A DNA stretch of 45,040 bases from Thermoanaerobaculia bacterium (GTDB lineage Bacteria; Acidobacteriota; Thermoanaerobaculia; Multivoradales; J023): NCBI GenBank assembly GCA_028066595.1, contig JALCBJ010000055.1:1-45040 (forward strand), in the 5' to 3' direction. Shown in pieces: positions 43,404-45,040 of this stretch; the first letter of the stretch is position 1, and each line of letters opens with the position of its first letter. The notes under the pieces were generated by a model. It saw only the letters and a program-made list of their open reading frames with translations, had not been told where the DNA came from and made no database searches. The position numbers were made by a program, and so were the translations under genes.

Positions 43404-44227
43404 CACTCTTTCCTCTCTTCCCTGCGGCGTCGGGCAATTTCGAAGAGAACCACCGCCGCCGCTACGGTGGCATTGAGTGATTCCACCCGCCCCGCGGTCG
43501 GAATCGTGACGAGCTCGTCGGCGCGTTCGGCAACCGGGCTGCCGAGTCCGGGTCCCTCACCGCCCACCGCCAAAACCAGCGGTCCCGTCAGATCGGCGGA
43601 GTAGAGGTCCGTGCCGCCACGCGGCGCCAAGCCAAGCCATCGGGTGGGGCGGGTAAGGCAACCGGTGGAGAGGTGTCGGTCGACTTCGCCCGCCGTCACG
43701 TTCTCTACCGCTGGCAGTCGCAACAGACTGCCGGCCGACGCCCGTACCGCCCTCGGGTGCGACAGCCGACAGGAGCCCTGGCCCAACAGGAGTCCGGCTG
43801 CACCCGCCGCTTCGATGACCCGTACCAGCGCTCCCAAGTTGCCGGGGTCCTGTAGTCCGTCGGCGAAGACGTAGACGCTCTCGTCTTCATGCTCCACGGC
43901 GATGTCGGCGAGCCGACACGGCTCTCGCCTGGCGATGGCGACCAAACCTTTCGGCGAATCGGCATCGGCCAGATCGTCGAGCAGGGCCGCATCGACGCAA
44001 AGTGGCGGCCGAGGAAGATCTCGCAGGACACGGGCAGCCTCGGACCCCGAGTATGAAGCTGCCGCGGTCAAGAATTCCTCGGTCGCTAGGGTCACCTCCA
44101 ACTCGACACCCGTCGAGAGTGCTTCCTGCAACAGGTGAGGGCCTTCTAGCAGCCACCGTCCCTCGTCTTTACTTCGCCGTAGGCGCCGAATATCCTTCAG
44201 CCATCTATTGCGGGCGCTGGTGATCAT
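43400..44227 (-). CDS. TrmH/SpoU family RNA 2'-O-methyltransferase
   Basis: The 275-residue protein has the N-terminal substrate-binding fold (KDIRRLRRSKDEGRWLLEG) and the trefoil-knot methyltransferase. Motif 1 is DGLQDPGNLGALVRVIEAAG, motif 2 is VLAVGGEGPGLG and motif 3 is IPTAGRVESLNATVAAAVVLFE. It methylates a ribose in rRNA or tRNA; the target nucleotide cannot be told from sequence. Start ATG 44227 has no clear ribosome binding site. It is convergent with the glutaminyl cyclase gene, sharing the four-base CTAG. Confidence 0.93.
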   Translation of the reverse strand: MITSARNRWLKDIRRLRRSKDEGRWLLEGPHLLQEALSTGVELEVTLATEEFLTAAASYSGSEAARVLRDLPRPPLCVDAALLDDLADADSPKGLVAIARREPCRLADIAVEHEDESVYVFADGLQDPGNLGALVRVIEAAGAAGLLLGQGSCRLSHPRAVRASAGSLLRLPAVENVTAGEVDRHLSTGCLTRPTRWLGLAPRGGTDLYSADLTGPLVLAVGGEGPGLGSPVAERADELVTIPTAGRVESLNATVAAAVVLFEIARRRREERKEC

Positions 44228-44467
44228 GGGGCGATGTACTGAAAGTCGTTGCAGGAGAGCGGAGATTTAGAGTTCACGGGCATGAGGGCGAAGGAGAACT
44301 TACGGTTCCGTATGGGAATCCGTAAGGGACCCCTGTCTGCAGTTGATGGAGAAGGCTATCCTGACCTAGACCGATGTTCAGTGCATTCTGCTATGGTGCC
44401 GATTAGCTTGTAGCAGCGAACTAGGTTGGTCGATATTCCTGGACGAGAGAACAGGAGGGAGTGTCCT
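44228..44467. other. intergenic region with strong hairpin, lower GC
   Basis: Base composition drops visibly here compared with the rest of the window. Positions 44299-44326 form CTTACGG TTCC-gtatg-GGAA(T)CCGTAAG, an eleven-base-pair stem with one bulged T and a five-base loop. It lies between divergent genes, so it is neither gene's terminator; it could be an operator, an RNA element, or a remnant end of inserted DNA. No gene was seen. Confidence 0.5.
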
Positions 44468-44623
44468 ATGACTATTGAGGAGAAGTTAGAGGAGGTAGTA
44501 CGTGATGGATGGAAGGCGGTGAACATGACAGCTGAAGGAGCCAGCGCTACGGCCAAATGTGGCCCGCTGTCATCGGCATCAACTTCACGGTATTGGTCAG
44601 GATCCTGGAAGCTGCGACGATGA
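44468..44623 (+). CDS. small ORF with strong ribosome binding site
   Basis: ATG 44468 has AGGAGG nine bases upstream, the best site in this area. The first 29 residues (MTIEEKLEEVVRDGWKAVNM, then TAEGASATA) look like a real helical protein. The rest (CGPLSSASTSRYWSGS) looks out of frame, and the stop overlaps the start of the next gene. It may be a small protein, or a gene truncated by a frameshift near 44555. Confidence 0.4.
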   Translation: MTIEEKLEEVVRDGWKAVNMTAEGASATAKCGPLSSASTSRYWSGSWKLRR

Positions 44624-45024
44624 CGCGAAGGTGCATGGCGGTAGCACTTCTCCTCCTCTCGTTTCGAACGATACTGTCCGCCCAAGGGGCACCAGAGCAC
44701 CGTGATACCGAAGAGTCCATCCTGGCTGAGATTTCCGAATTGCAGGCCCAGATCGTTGCACTTAAGAGACAGGTCGATAAGGCGAACGCAAGGCTCCGAG
44801 AGTTGAAGGAAACTAACAGGTTAGCCGCTGATACGGCGGACAAGTCGGAGGAGAGGCCGAGCTACTATCTGCTTACCACCAAAGACTGGGCTCATCTCTA
44901 CCTCTACCCCACAAGAGATGCTCCCGCAACCAAGGTTGGTAAACAGCAATTCAAGATTCTGTCAAGTGTCGATCTAGGCTGGCGCGTGAATCGCCCCGGG
45001 TTTCCCGGAGACCCAAACACTTGA
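44620..45024 (+). CDS. secreted coiled-coil protein, unknown
   Basis: The 134-residue product begins with an export signal (CMAVALLLLSFRTILSAQG). A coiled coil follows (ILAEISELQAQIVALKRQV, then DKANARLRELKETN) and then a short domain with aromatic strands (YYLLTTKDWAHLYLYPTRDA). No family was recognised. The codon pattern is less GC-rich than in its neighbours. ATG 44620 overlaps the small ORF stop; the earlier ATG 44557 would add a second hydrophobic stretch. It may be truncated, because it ends soon after the folded-looking part starts. Confidence 0.55.
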   Translation: MTRRCMAVALLLLSFRTILSAQGAPEHRDTEESILAEISELQAQIVALKRQVDKANARLRELKETNRLAADTADKSEERPSYYLLTTKDWAHLYLYPTRDAPATKVGKQQFKILSSVDLGWRVNRPGFPGDPNT

Positions 45025-45040
45025 GAGGATTGGGTCATGG

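Overview
The window is GC-rich, densely coded bacterial chromosome with no tRNA, rRNA, phage or insertion-sequence gene. The gene content suggests an Acidobacteriota-like organism, perhaps near Thermoanaerobaculia/Holophagae. Pointers are a PadR regulator beside a HAAS-type membrane protein, secreted Asp-box propellers ending in a FADGFE-type tail, a fused B12 mutase IcmF, and several secreted peptidases. A myxobacterium-like delta lineage is not excluded; no marker in the window settles it.

Layout. Positions 1-5416 are all on the minus strand: an FMN-dependent glutamate-synthase-like oxidoreductase, a voltage-gated-type K+ channel with a C-terminal zinc ribbon, a PadR regulator overlapping a HAAS/RDD membrane-protein gene that now carries a frameshift, and an exported PQQ-type beta-propeller. 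A lipoprotein prolyl oligopeptidase (6034-8148, plus) follows. Next come three tandem minus-strand copies of one secreted Asp-box propeller gene (8172-11594). All three are broken, but all keep the same leader and start context. A DUF2330 protein and an RnfD/NqrB-like membrane protein (11745-13987) overlap by a TGATG junction.

From 14242 to 37760 everything reads on the plus strand. icmF comes first, then a response regulator with a long Pro-Ala-Glu repeat linker. A very tight housekeeping run follows: birA, coaX, a conserved hypothetical gene, comEC, miaA, hfq, a TPR/SLH-like lipoprotein that appears to start with CTG inside the hfq stop, a secreted protein and rsmD. Without a break this leads into a signalling block: an FHA-GAF-SpoIIE/PP2C phosphatase, an FHA-AAA-Fis protein whose AAA domain has lost the sigma54 loop and the ATPase motifs, a 1390-residue NtrY-like histidine kinase, a lipoprotein with a barrel-like domain, and a small acidic protein. 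The block resembles an NtrY/NtrX pair in which the receiver domain has been replaced by an FHA domain and a phosphatase has been added. It is the most unusual part of the window.

The right end holds an MscS-type channel (minus), a zinc metalloprotease and a glutaminyl-peptide cyclotransferase (plus), a TrmH/SpoU RNA methyltransferase (minus), and about 800 bases of looser, visibly less GC-rich sequence with a strong hairpin, one small ORF and a secreted coiled-coil protein.

How the genes work together: the exported prolyl oligopeptidase, metalloprotease and glutaminyl cyclase, with a DNA-uptake channel, point to life on extracellular protein and DNA. IcmF handles branched-chain acyl-CoAs from amino-acid breakdown. 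The FHA block would link Ser/Thr phosphorylation, histidine-kinase sensing and transcription. All functions are read from motifs only; no database search was run.
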